A stretch of DNA of 24,802 bases from Thermomicrobiales bacterium (GTDB lineage: Bacteria > Chloroflexota > Chloroflexia > Thermomicrobiales > UBA6265), in assembly GCA_030446955.1 (NCBI GenBank), contig JAUJMG010000015.1:1-24802 (forward strand), in the 5' to 3' direction. The notes beneath the pieces are model-generated. The model had not been told where the DNA came from. It saw nothing but the letters and a program-made list of their open reading frames with translations, and made no database searches. Made by a program: the position numbers and the translations under genes. This document shows positions 16,066 to 24,170 of the stretch, one piece after another (the first letter of the stretch is position 1; each line of letters opens with the position of its first letter).

Positions 16066-17016
16066 ATGGCGGGGATTCGGATTGCGACGTTCAACTGCGA
16101 GAACCTCTTTGCGCGGTTCAAGTTCAACAAGAACGTGGACCCCGACGTGGCTGTGCGGGACGGCTGGGATGCCAACCGGGCGCACTTCAGCATCCTGAAT
16201 GACCTCGAGAAGCGCATCACCGCGCTAGCGATCAAGGAAACCAAGGCCGACGTCCTCACCCTGCAAGAGGTGGAGAATCTCGACACGCTCAAGCGGTTCC
16301 GGAACCAGTTTCTAGGCGGTGCTCGGGCGTACCCGCATGCCTTGGCCGTCGATGGCAACGACCCCCGGCTCATCGACGTGGGAGTGCTCAGCAAGTTTCC
16401 GATCGTGCACGCACGCTCGTACCAGCACCTGCGCGCCGGTCGCGTTCCGCTGTTCTCCCGTGACTGCCTGGAGGTCGACGTCGATGTGCCCGGTGGTCCG
16501 CTGACCCTGTTCATCAACCATTTCAAGTCCATGCTGGACAAAAAGGACCCCTGCAAGGGCCGGGCTAAGACGCGGCCGGCTCGACAGCGACAGGCCGACG
16601 CCGTGCGAGAAATCGCCACTGCTCGCTTTGGCGCCGATGCCGGCAGCCATCGCTTCCTCGTCTTGGGTGACCTCAACGACTACCTTGAGGCCGACACGCA
16701 AGGCCGTAACGGGATCGAGGACCTCGTGGCCTGGGACGCCGTGGTCAACGTTGTGGATCGGCTGCCCGAAGATGAGCGCTGGACCCACTTCTACAAAGGC
16801 AACAACCGCTGTGGGATCCCTCCGGCGTATCGCCAGCTCGACTACGTGCTCGTCTCGAAGGCCTTGGCGGAGGCGAATCCCGGATCACCAACGGTCGTGC
16901 GTAAGGGAATGCCCGAACGGGCCGAGCGGTACACCGGCCCCCGCTTTGATGGCATCGGGAGAGACAAACCAAAGGCTTCTGACCACTGCCCCGTGACCAT
17001 GATGATCGATGCGTAG
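16066..17016 (+). CDS. Endonuclease/exonuclease/phosphatase-family protein
   Basis: A 316-aa metal-dependent phosphodiesterase-fold protein from the ATG at 16066, with GGGAGG 5 nt before it; the frame is open further upstream to 15985. Family signatures appear in order: IRIATFNCENLFARF (Asn10), LTLQEVENLD (catalytic Glu), FINHFKSM, FLVLGDLNDYLEAD (Asp and Asn), QLDYVLVS and SDHCPVTMMID (C-terminal Asp-His). All key residues are present, so it should be active. No signal peptide is seen. The family includes nucleases, inositol phosphatases and sphingomyelinases, and the substrate cannot be told from sequence. It stands alone among degraded genes. Confidence 0.9.
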   Translation: MAGIRIATFNCENLFARFKFNKNVDPDVAVRDGWDANRAHFSILNDLEKRITALAIKETKADVLTLQEVENLDTLKRFRNQFLGGARAYPHALAVDGNDPRLIDVGVLSKFPIVHARSYQHLRAGRVPLFSRDCLEVDVDVPGGPLTLFINHFKSMLDKKDPCKGRAKTRPARQRQADAVREIATARFGADAGSHRFLVLGDLNDYLEADTQGRNGIEDLVAWDAVVNVVDRLPEDERWTHFYKGNNRCGIPPAYRQLDYVLVSKALAEANPGSPTVVRKGMPERAERYTGPRFDGIGRDKPKASDHCPVTMMIDA

Positions 17017-17207
17017 TTGGTGGACCGGCGCGTCCGCACGGTCCTGGGTCTCCTGCGGAAAGAAGCGCACGGTCCTATCGGTTGGGGAGCATGGCACCTG
17101 GGCCTTCTTGGTGCCCCTCCGCTCGGCGATGGCTCGGAACGACTCGTCGTCCCGGCCCTCCGAGACTACGCCAGTTTCCCCGGAGGCGAGGCGATGGTCA
17201 GCTGGTT

Positions 17208-18383
17208 TCAGTCATCGAAGTTGAACCGGTACCCGTTGGCGTCGCACGGGACACCGCCTGCGAGCCCGACGACAGTACCGCCCGGCGGGCGCGGGTCGAC
17301 GGCGACAAGCGTGCCGTCGGCGGTCGCTCCAAACTCGAACCCTGAGCGATGCGCGGTGAGCTCGACGCCGAGATTGATGACCGTATGCCGCGGGGCAAAG
17401 AGCCGGATGCCGCCGCCGGCGATGTCTTGGACCAACTCCCGGCCCCGATCGTCGGCGCTCAAGACCCACCCGACCCACATTCCCTGCGCGCCGAACAGGT
17501 GCAGGCCGCCCCAACGCACGTGGGTCATGGGTCCGCTCCTAGGGAACACGCAGGGTCCGTCGATCATGACGTCCGGTTCGGCACCGAAATAGCGCGTGAG
17601 CTCGGTGACGATCTCGTCTAGCGAGTCCCCGAGGGTATTAAGCGCCCCCCCTCGACCATCGAACCAGAGCTGCAGGTCCTCACCTAGCACAAGGTCGGTC
17701 GGTGACGGCTCCTTCCCGACCGGGTCGCCGCACTCGTCGCCGGCCCGCGTTACGTCCGGATAGGCAAGTTCCCGCTCAATCGCGGGATCGAGGCGGAAGA
17801 AGCGCTCCGCGCTGGCGCGGGCGGTCACGGCGTCGCCGAGGAGCGCCTGGGCCGCGTCGACCTTAACGATGATCTGCTGATCCGACATTTGCGCGGTTGT
17901 TCCGGCGAGCGCGATGAGCTCGTCACTCTTGAGGAGGGTGGCTTCTGCGACCGCTGTCGGCGCGACCGGACCGAGGAGGTCGACAGACACGCCGAGGCTC
18001 AGCGACGGCCCCGAGCCATCCGACACGGTCACGTACCAACCGACGCTCGACTCCCCCCCATCGGGCGGCGCCGGCGAAGGGAGCTCCCCGCGTCTAGTCG
18101 AGCCCGTCACGGCGAGCCCGTCGAGGTCACGCAGGCTCTCGACGACCGTGAACGTCGCGGTGAACACATCGCCGTCACGCGTCAGCTCGAAATTGGTGAG
18201 ATCGACGACGGGCAGCCGATCGAGGACCGTCAGGTCACCGAATCCAGTGAGGTCATTCGCACGGTCGGCGCACGTGTTCATGACAATCGAGTCGTCCTCG
18301 ATCAGCACCTTCCAACCGATAGTTACGCCGCCGAGGAGTGCAACGATCCCAAGTCCGATCGCGAGATGGCTGCCTCGGCTCAC
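17208..18383 (-). CDS. Membrane-anchored protein of unknown function (downstream of pair)
   Basis: About 391 aa. The best start is the GTG at 18383, which overlaps the stop of the upstream gene by four bases (GTGA); the frame is open further to 18455. One membrane segment near the N-terminus (HLAIGLGIVALLGGVTIGW, about residues 5-24) is followed by a large, probably extracytoplasmic part. That part has Cys residues (NTCADRAND, AGDECGDPVG, DGPCVFP, GGVPCDANG) that could form disulfides. The segment LNTLGDSLDEIVTELTRYFG resembles a ligand- or lipid-facing helix but gives no family. It is co-transcribed with 18380-19210. Function unknown. Confidence 0.7.
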   Translation of the reverse strand: MSRGSHLAIGLGIVALLGGVTIGWKVLIEDDSIVMNTCADRANDLTGFGDLTVLDRLPVVDLTNFELTRDGDVFTATFTVVESLRDLDGLAVTGSTRRGELPSPAPPDGGESSVGWYVTVSDGSGPSLSLGVSVDLLGPVAPTAVAEATLLKSDELIALAGTTAQMSDQQIIVKVDAAQALLGDAVTARASAERFFRLDPAIERELAYPDVTRAGDECGDPVGKEPSPTDLVLGEDLQLWFDGRGGALNTLGDSLDEIVTELTRYFGAEPDVMIDGPCVFPRSGPMTHVRWGGLHLFGAQGMWVGWVLSADDRGRELVQDIAGGGIRLFAPRHTVINLGVELTAHRSGFEFGATADGTLVAVDPRPPGGTVVGLAGGVPCDANGYRFNFDD

Positions 18384-19210
18384 GATCCCGGCTCGGATGG
18401 GAAGGGCACGCACGCACCGGAACCGTTCACGAGCGCGTGTGACCCGTTGGGGCACCTGCCGAGCTCCCAGCGGGGCAGGTTGTCCGCCACTCTCACGACG
18501 CGGAACGGTCGGCCGTTGCCGTCGCGCACCGTGACGGTGCTCTCACGGCCGTCCGCGACGACCGTGACCTCGAGCTCGAAGGTGCAGTCGCATCCGGTCA
18601 GCGCGACGTCGATCGTCTGCGACTCACCGCGCTGCAACGACAGCGTCTGAGCCTCAAAGAGCGGGCGTGAGGCATCCCCGCTTCGGCTGTTCACCGCGTT
18701 GGCCACCGGGTCGGCCTGGTCGAGGACGATCGTGGCGTCGACGACGTCGCCGAATGCGTTCGCACCCTCGGGCACGAGATACTCAACTACGGCAGCGGCC
18801 GGCGCCAGCCTGTCGAGGATGCGAGCCCGCATGCCAGTAACGATCGTCGCTTCGGCTCGGCCGACGAAAACCAGCCGACGCTTGACGACTCCGGCGCCAC
18901 CCCCGCCGACCTCCTCGACCCAAGCGAGCGGACCGCGGCCGTCAGTCGCCACCAGGTCCCAACGGGCGACGTCCGGAGGGCTGCTAGGAACGCCGGCCAC
19001 GAACGCGGACGTCGGCACGCCGCTGACGGTCACCTCCACCGGGACCCCGGGAGAGCGTTCGTTGACGGCGTTCCGGATGATCGCGTAGGCGCCGGAGCCA
19101 ACCGCGATGATCGCGGCGGTCGTCACGCCGGCGAGAACCTGATGGGTGATCGCGGCCCGCCACGCGCGCTGGATTGCGGGTCTGCCTCTAGCCCCGTCCA
19201 CCGAGCCCAA
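18380..19210 (-). CDS. Membrane-anchored protein of unknown function (upstream of pair)
   Basis: About 276 aa from a TTG at 19210, which has GGAG 5 nt upstream. A frame up to 19327 exists but its first part runs back towards a phospholipase D remnant, so I prefer the shorter start. One membrane segment (HQVLAGVTTAAIIAVGSGAY) is followed by beta-rich extracytoplasmic sequence (PVEVTVSGVPTSAFVAGVP; RRLVFVGRAEATIV; SQTIDVALTGCDCTFELEV). Its layout, one anchor plus a secreted part with Cys pairs, matches the next gene, with which it overlaps by 4 bp. The pair probably forms one surface complex, but no family is recognised. Confidence 0.65.
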   Translation of the reverse strand: MGSVDGARGRPAIQRAWRAAITHQVLAGVTTAAIIAVGSGAYAIIRNAVNERSPGVPVEVTVSGVPTSAFVAGVPSSPPDVARWDLVATDGRGPLAWVEEVGGGGAGVVKRRLVFVGRAEATIVTGMRARILDRLAPAAAVVEYLVPEGANAFGDVVDATIVLDQADPVANAVNSRSGDASRPLFEAQTLSLQRGESQTIDVALTGCDCTFELEVTVVADGRESTVTVRDGNGRPFRVVRVADNLPRWELGRCPNGSHALVNGSGACVPFPSEPGS

Positions 19211-19327
19211 GGTGACTCCATTCCCCCTCAGCCGCCCGTCGCGGCACAACGCTACCCCTGTCGCGAGGCCGAGGAGATCGCTCGCCTGCAGACGAGCCGC
19301 CACCGTGCGGCCTCGCCGCAAGAACAC

Positions 19328-19825
19328 CTACATCCTCAGCGGAGTCGTGCGCTGCGGCATCAACGACAGGCGCATGCAAACCACGGGCCCTTCCAGGCGC
19401 AGGTGGGTGTCCCGCCAGTGCCAGGTCCCCTCGGCGTCGCCGATCCACTCGTCGGCGATGCCGAAGCCGCCGGTGAACCAAACCGTGCGGGGGCCGGAAC
19501 CAGACCAGGGACACGCCCGCACGCTTGAGATCGGCCACTAGCTCGGCGTTGCGCTTGGCCGAGTTCCAGGCGTCGAGAGAACGTTGAACTCCACCCCTGC
19601 CCGGGCGGCGCCGGTGAGGGCGTCGACGAAGTCCCGGACCATGGGCCCGGTCCACAGGATGTAGTTGGACAGGTCGACCGAGCGCCGGGTACCGGCGATG
19701 GCGGCGATCATGGACGGCGCGATCTGGTCGCCGTTGCGCAGCACCGCCACCCGGTTGCAACCGCCAGCCCAGAGGACCTGAAGGCGGCTCGGGCCGCCGC
19801 GGCCCTCCAGGGGGTAGGGAGTCAC
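19328..19825 (-). pseudogene. Broken phospholipase D/cardiolipin synthase-like gene
   Basis: Three frames in order give PLD-family text. First comes NRVAVLRNGDQIAPSMIAAI with SVDLSNYILWTGPMVRDFVD (19825 downward), then AELVADLKRAGVSLVWFRPP, then VWFTGGFGIADEWIGDAEG with WHWRDTHLRLEGPVV (stop at 19328). The segment that should carry the first HKD motif (usually N-H-R-K between the second and third blocks) is missing, and so is the C-terminal half. At least two frameshifts and a deletion make it non-functional. Confidence 0.75.
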
Positions 19826-19989
19826 GCATGAACCCCTCGATCCCCTGGTCGCCCTATGACGCCGCGGTGCCGCACACCACCGGGTTGCTGGGCCCCAAGA
19901 AGCGGTTCGACGCCCTCCGACCGATCCGCCGACCCTCCCTAGGTCCGTCCCGTTGATCGGCGCGGCCCATCCCGATGTTCTCGGCGCTC

Positions 19990-20345
19990 AGTTAGGTGGG
20001 CGACGAGAGGCCCGTCCGATCGGCGACGTCGGATATGTTGACGAGGAGGGCTATCTCTACGTGGTCGGGCGTGGAGCGCTGAAACTCGTCTCCGGCGGGT
20101 TTACTGTCCATATCGAGGCCGTCGAGGCGACACTCGTTGCCCACCCGGACGTCGGCGACGTCGCCGTGATGCCTGTTCGAGATGACGATTTGGGAGAAGT
20201 GCCTCACGCGGTCGTTTGCCTGGAAGAGACGGCGCTCTCCGGCCCGAAGAGCTGCTCGCGTGGTGCCGCACGCTACTGACTCCCGGCAGGTTCCGCGCTC
20301 CATGTAGATCGTCGCCGACTTTCCCCGCACGCCGCGACGCGAGCA
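19990..20345 (+). pseudogene. C-terminal remnant of an AMP-forming acyl-CoA synthetase
   Basis: PIGDVGYVDEEGYLYVVGRG followed by KLVSGGFTVHIEAVEATLVA and HPDVGDVAVMPVRDDDLGE is the hinge and C-terminal domain of ANL-superfamily acyl-CoA synthetases. The frame then shifts near 20225-20250; the neighbouring frame gives EELLAWCRTLLTPGR and a decayed end. The large N-terminal adenylation domain is absent. A 42-codon frame just upstream (ATG at 19828, MNPSIPWSPYDAAVPHTTG) is unassigned. Confidence 0.75.
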
Positions 20346-20723
20346 CTCAGGAGTTCCTCACGACTCTGCTCGGGCGCCTGGAGGACGTCGCCGGTCGCCC
20401 ACCCACTTGACGACGGCATACGCACACGCACGCCGGCTGCTTCGGGCTTACTCGTCGTGCCTAGTCCTGCACGTGCTGGTCGACCGCGGCGCAGATGGCT
20501 TGCGACCCGGGCCGAGAGTCCCGCGGGTTGACCTCCCGCAAAGTTCTCGTCCCTTTTGCAGGCCTCATGTTTCTCCGCAAGGCAAAGGGAGAGATGTCAG
20601 CTCCATGATCGACCTTCTCGCGAAAAGACAGTGCTGATTTGCCTGTCCCAAGAAAGCGACGCCGATGTGGCTGGTTGCGCCAGTCGGGACAAGCTCGGCT
20701 GGAGCGAGATGGACCTCAGGTGG
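20346..20723. other. Region without a recognisable gene
   Basis: The segment between the acyl-CoA synthetase remnant and the next minus-strand gene. The open plus-strand frame at 20407-20637 lacks protein-like composition and a ribosome site. I see no RNA gene or long repeat. Confidence 0.45.
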
Positions 20724-21083
20724 TTAGGCCCCCGCTAGTCCGTCGACATCGCGGGGATACTCGATGATCTCCTCGCCGCCAAAAGACCGCAGTACCTCCA
20801 TTAACGGGGGTAGCTGATCAAGAGCACGCTTCACGATCTCCTCATTGCGAAGAAGGATCTCAACGTTCTCCACCGTCTGTAAGTCGCCTTCGGCCAGATC
20901 TTCGATCGTCACAGGCATCTGACCACGAGCGAACAAGCTGTAGCTCCACATTTTGTAGTGAGAGAGTAGCTCCTCCTCCTCTTCGGTGAGTTCGAGGCGC
21001 GTGTATAGCCTGAAAAGCACCCCTTTGTGACCTCCTAGCATGCCCTTGCGATCCTCTTGCGCTCTGCTAACGACGAGCTGCAC
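20724..21083 (-). CDS. Small acidic helical protein, unknown
   Basis: A 119-aa protein from a GTG at 21083, with an excellent GGGAGG site 5 nt upstream. It is largely helical and acidic (LYTRLELTEEEEELLSHYKMW; MPVTIEDLAEGD; ENVEILLRNEEIVKRALDQL), with no membrane segment or Cys. Its base composition is less G+C-rich than its surroundings. I do not recognise the family. It lies between degraded genes and the toxin-antitoxin operon on the same strand, but 240 bp from the toxin end, so it is probably expressed separately. Confidence 0.7.
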   Translation of the reverse strand: MQLVVSRAQEDRKGMLGGHKGVLFRLYTRLELTEEEEELLSHYKMWSYSLFARGQMPVTIEDLAEGDLQTVENVEILLRNEEIVKRALDQLPPLMEVLRSFGGEEIIEYPRDVDGLAGA

Positions 21084-21158
21084 CGTTTCCTCCCAACTGC
21101 CCCACTTCGACGGTACGTGAGTAATGTACCGTAAAAGCCTAACTGCACCGTCTTTGTG

Positions 21159-21288
21159 ACAGGGGCCCCGTATAGTGGTCCACCTGTGACGAGGATCGTC
21201 AGGGGACCCCGTTGAGTGGTCCAGCCGATCCTTGGGGTCCAGTCACACCGGGTCCTCGAAGGGCCCACGCCTGGCCCCGTTGAGTGCC
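21159..21288 (+). repeat. Three copies of a CCCCGTTGAGTGGTCC-like motif
   Basis: Related sequences occur at about 21160-21184 (CAGGGGCCCCGTATAGTGGTCCACC), 21200-21224 (CAGGGGACCCCGTTGAGTGGTCCAG) and 21272-21288 (TGGCCCCGTTGAGTGCC). They lie between the small gene and the RES toxin. They may be insertion-sequence end remnants or protein-binding sites; I cannot decide which. Confidence 0.45.
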
Positions 21289-21324
21289 TTTCGCCACGTC
21301 GCTGTAGTACTTAACCGACGTCTG

Positions 21325-21871
21325 TCATGGCGCCCTGGCCAGCGGTGGCCACTGCTGCGAGGGAGGGCCTGGAGGATAGTCGAACCCGGTCGTGTCTGGT
21401 TCGATCGTGTCGTCAATATCAAGGTTTGCGATGAAAATGGCAAAGTTGCTGCCCGGCGCTCGCTGACTTGTCACGAGCAAGCCGCCGAGGCCGAGCCAAG
21501 CTGCGGCGGCACCAATCAGCTGACAATCATGCACCTTGGTGGGATCGTAGCTGTAGTTAAAGGCTGCGCCCCAAGGTCGCGGCCTTAAGTCTGCGACCCG
21601 AGAGACTGTGACCCCCCAACCGGTAGGTGACTCTCGGACGCCTGATGGCAACAGGCTGCTGGCCAATCAGGTGATCGATCTCAGCAGCAGCAGTGTCGGC
21701 ATCAAGTGAGCAGTACAGGGTCTCGACACCTAAGGGGTTCCAGCGCGCTCCTCGCTGGTTCGGCCGCATGACCGACGAGGGGAGAATTATCTGTCGCCAG
21801 ACGGTCCCGGAGACACGTTCGACCTCACTCGCTTCAAGGGCGTCGAGCAGATGTGGGTCGAACGGGGTCAC
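21325..21871 (-). pseudogene. RES-domain toxin, frame broken in a six-C run
   Basis: The GTG at 21871 lies 8 nt after the antitoxin stop. The first frame gives RGARWNPLGVETLYCSLDAD and TAAAEIDH (RES Arg, Tyr and Glu region) up to VTYRLG. After CCCCCC at 21612-21617 the similarity moves to the next frame: VTVSRVADLRP, then GGLLVTSQRAPGSNFAIFIA (conserved Ser region), ending at 21325. Removing one base restores a protein of about 181 aa. RES toxins of the MbcT/ParT type deplete NAD+ or modify PRPP synthetase. The frame may be broken by a real mutation or by a homopolymer sequencing error. Confidence 0.8.
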
Positions 21872-21879
21872 GGCGGTGG

Positions 21880-22218
21880 TCAGATGTATGAAGCGGAGTC
21901 CAACTGGTCGATCAGCTGAAGGACCTCATCGGTGCGCCGATCGGCGATCAGGTCAGCTGGCCGACGTCCGTTCAGCAGCGAGTGGGGACTGAAGAGCCAG
22001 AGCTTGGCTTCTTCGCTCGCGTAGTAGGCAGCCAGCTGGCTCACCAACCACTCTAGCGTGAGCAGCCGTTCCAGATGCCGCGGCTGAGGGGTCGACTGGC
22101 CGGTGCGCCATCGGGACACCGTTTGCGGTGTCGTATCGAGCAACTGGGCAACATCGCGACCGGAAATGCCGCTGTGCTCTTGGATTGACTCAAGGCGCTT
22201 CGCTACTGCGTTCGACAT
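21880..22218 (-). CDS. Xre/MbcA/ParS-type antitoxin
   Basis: A 112-aa antitoxin from the ATG at 22218 with GAGGAG 6 nt upstream. The N-terminal helix-turn-helix is ISGRDVAQLLDTTPQTVSRW. The C-terminal toxin-binding domain (DUF2384 type) is LWLFSPHSLLNGRRPADLIA with RTDEVLQLIDQLDS. It should block the RES active site and repress the operon. It lies 20 nt after the TIM-barrel-like gene and 8 nt before the toxin, so all three genes are likely one transcript. All expected parts of the antitoxin are present. Confidence 0.92.
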   Translation of the reverse strand: MSNAVAKRLESIQEHSGISGRDVAQLLDTTPQTVSRWRTGQSTPQPRHLERLLTLEWLVSQLAAYYASEEAKLWLFSPHSLLNGRRPADLIADRRTDEVLQLIDQLDSASYI

Positions 22219-22238
22219 GTTTGCTCCTCTCTTCCGGG

Positions 22239-23507
22239 TCAGGCGCCGCGGGCCAGCCGGACGCCGGTTGGGACGAGCGCAGTTGTGCGGTGTTCGGCCT
22301 CCTGATCCTCGGCCAAAGTTCTCTGCAGCGCGAAATACCAGTCATCTAGGCGGTTGCGGTGTGCCGAAAGGCCAGGTATGAACCGCGCGAGCTGGGCGGC
22401 GTTATCTCGGGCCGGCATCAACATGGTCGTAAGGTAGTGCTCGGCTCGATCCATGTCCGGGGTAGCTGATAGGCGTGCCAGCTCGCTTGCTCGAGTGACC
22501 ACAAAGTGCCGGCGGGCGTCAACGACCATGGCTTCACGGTGGCGGCGGCAGCACGGCTTCTGGCACGCAAGTCTTGCGAACCCACGTCGACCGAGTATCG
22601 CGGAGGCCTCCTGCGTCGGCACCATGGCCATCGCATCCGCGATGTACACGCGAGGCGCTGGTACGAACCCTCTGCCATCGGGTACCTTATTGAGGCGTCG
22701 GGCGTCATAGACCTCCCCGAAGGTGATGGATGACTCGATGCCGCCGATCGCGCCGAAGGCGGCGAGGGCAACACCCACACTCCCGGTTCGCTCGCCGACC
22801 AATGGGACGCCGAGGCTGTGCAGCCGCCTAGCTATGGTGATGTAACTGCGGAGATTCCTAGGTCCGGCCTTCGTCGTCCCGAAACCCTGGACGCGGAGAA
22901 ACACGCCGTCGACTTGGCGGGCAACGATTAGGGCAGCAAGCTGTGTGGTGATGCGTCGCAGAGCTGTTTCATTTCGGAGGAGACGCAATGACGCTATCAA
23001 GGGGTAGTAGATGACAGTGGAGCCCGCGCCCTTGCTGTCAAGGTGGGATCGCAAGCGGCGGGTGAGTTCGTTATCGACGGTCAGCCAGCGGCGATCGACA
23101 TCTAGGAAGTGCGTTGGAGCAAGGACACCAGTGACGCCTTGACCTACTGCCGAGACAGCGATCGCCTCCGCCATGGCATCGGCCGCGGCGCCATGGAGGG
23201 TGGGTGCACTGTGTGGGGATGCATGTGCCCACGGCAGCTTAGAAATGGTCGAGGAGGCCATGCCACCAACAGTCGAGAGCTCGACGCTCTTGGGATCAAG
23301 GATGACCTCGACGCCGTTCTCCACCGCGGCGCTTCGGAGCTCAGCCGTTCGAGCACGAGCGGCAGGGTCCACGATCACGCCTGCGCCGGTCGGCAGACCT
23401 TGCTCAACCAGTTTCGTGATAAGTGCTGCGTCTCGATGGCCCACTCGGAGATACCCCGCGAGCGGGGCCGACACCCTACGGAGGTGGCGAACATTCGACT
23501 GTGTCAT
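22239..23507 (-). CDS. TIM-barrel-like protein with Cys/His cluster, first gene of toxin-antitoxin operon
   Basis: About 422 aa from the ATG at 23507, which has GAGGAG 6 nt upstream; a GTG one codon earlier is too close to that site. The middle part alternates strands and helices like a TIM barrel: GVTGVLAPTHFLDVD, STVIYYPLIASL, VDGVFLRVQGFG, VPLVGERTGSVGVALAAFGA, IGGIESSITFGE. A Cys/His cluster (ACQKPCCRRH, about residues 314-323) may bind zinc. Queuine tRNA-ribosyltransferases combine a barrel with a Cys/His zinc site, but the spacing here does not match their motif, so that is only a possible distant relation. It is intact and leads the Xre-RES operon, an unusual third partner. Function unknown. 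Confidence 0.75.
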   Translation of the reverse strand: MTQSNVRHLRRVSAPLAGYLRVGHRDAALITKLVEQGLPTGAGVIVDPAARARTAELRSAAVENGVEVILDPKSVELSTVGGMASSTISKLPWAHASPHSAPTLHGAAADAMAEAIAVSAVGQGVTGVLAPTHFLDVDRRWLTVDNELTRRLRSHLDSKGAGSTVIYYPLIASLRLLRNETALRRITTQLAALIVARQVDGVFLRVQGFGTTKAGPRNLRSYITIARRLHSLGVPLVGERTGSVGVALAAFGAIGGIESSITFGEVYDARRLNKVPDGRGFVPAPRVYIADAMAMVPTQEASAILGRRGFARLACQKPCCRRHREAMVVDARRHFVVTRASELARLSATPDMDRAEHYLTTMLMPARDNAAQLARFIPGLSAHRNRLDDWYFALQRTLAEDQEAEHRTTALVPTGVRLARGA

Positions 23508-23520
23508 CACAAACTCCTCA

Positions 23521-23536
23521 ACGTCGTCCTCGACGT
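23521..23536. promoter_or_regulatory. Inverted repeat upstream of the toxin-antitoxin operon
   Basis: ACGTCG-TCCT-CGACGT is a perfect 6-bp inverted repeat 13 bp upstream of the first start codon, directly before the ribosome site. Xre-type antitoxins usually bind palindromes near their own promoter, so this is a candidate operator; the function is inferred. Confidence 0.4.
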
Positions 23537-24046
23537 CTAGAGTAACAGATGCGTCGACATTTGGTTCGCACCGGGCGGCCGTGGCCTTGACTGCCGTGTG
23601 GGGGTGTGGGTTGGGGAGCCCGTTCGGGGAGGAGAGAGCAAGCGCGCTCCCCAGCGCGGTCCTGGGCGGCCTCCGTCAAACTGAAGGCCATGGCGAGTCC
23701 TGCTGCTCGTGAGCCGGGAGCCCTTGGTCACTGCGTGCGCAGGCGCACGGTGGCGAAGGCCGAGTCGGGCTCCGTCAGCCGAAGCGGCGGGCGGAGCCCT
23801 GACCAGCTGCGTCCGCCACACCCTTAGGTCGTGGCGGGTGCCGGCTCCAGGTTATGGACCACCGCCTCGGGTCTGCGCCGCCAGATGGCCATCACTCTTG
23901 TCATCATTTTGTCACCACGACACGAAGGGCCGTGCGCCGCCCAGCGCCCACGGAAAGGCACGGCCGGTCTTCACAAAGTGCGCCTGACCAGGTATTATGG
24001 GATCCTAAAGGGGCCTGGAGCCCACGAGCGCCTACGGCAGAAATGC
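23537..24046. other. Region without a recognisable gene at island right end
   Basis: About 500 bases between the operon start and attR. Several overlapping short frames are open but look like high-G+C background. The operon promoter should lie at the left side of this stretch. I see no complete tRNA: the sequence before 24047 has no D arm or acceptor 5' strand. Confidence 0.5.
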
Positions 24047-24089
24047 CTCATAACCCGAAGGTCGCGGGTTCAAATCCCGCCCCCGCCAC
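24047..24089 (+). repeat. Right attachment site (attR), 43-bp direct repeat
   Basis: An identical copy of 10-52, i.e. the anticodon loop to acceptor end of tRNA-fMet. It is followed by TAAAGG instead of CACGTG, so it lacks an encoded CCA, and it has no tRNA 5' half. It is the displaced tRNA end left after integration and also the left border of the next element. Confidence 0.9.
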
Positions 24090-24145
24090 TAAAGGCCCTG
24101 GTCAGGGCGTCGCTCCGGCCAGGGGCCGTTTCGCGGCCGCGACCT

Positions 24146-24170
24146 TCTACCGGCACCTCTACCGGGTAGA
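24146..24170. repeat. TCTACCGG repeats beside the second integrase
   Basis: TCTACCGG occurs at 24146-24153 and 24158-24165 and is followed by GGTAGA in inverted orientation. The second copy contains the stop of the right integrase (24159-24161). The layout mirrors that at 113-214 beside the left integrase. Confidence 0.45.

Noticed and set aside
22239..23507. Confident assignment as a queuine tRNA-ribosyltransferase
   Set aside because: The barrel-like pattern and a Cys/His cluster are suggestive, but the cluster spacing does not match the family zinc motif and I could not identify its catalytic residues.
24047..24089. A second tRNA-fMet gene
   Set aside because: Only the 3' half is present. 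No acceptor 5' strand or D arm precedes it, so it is an attachment-site copy, not a gene.
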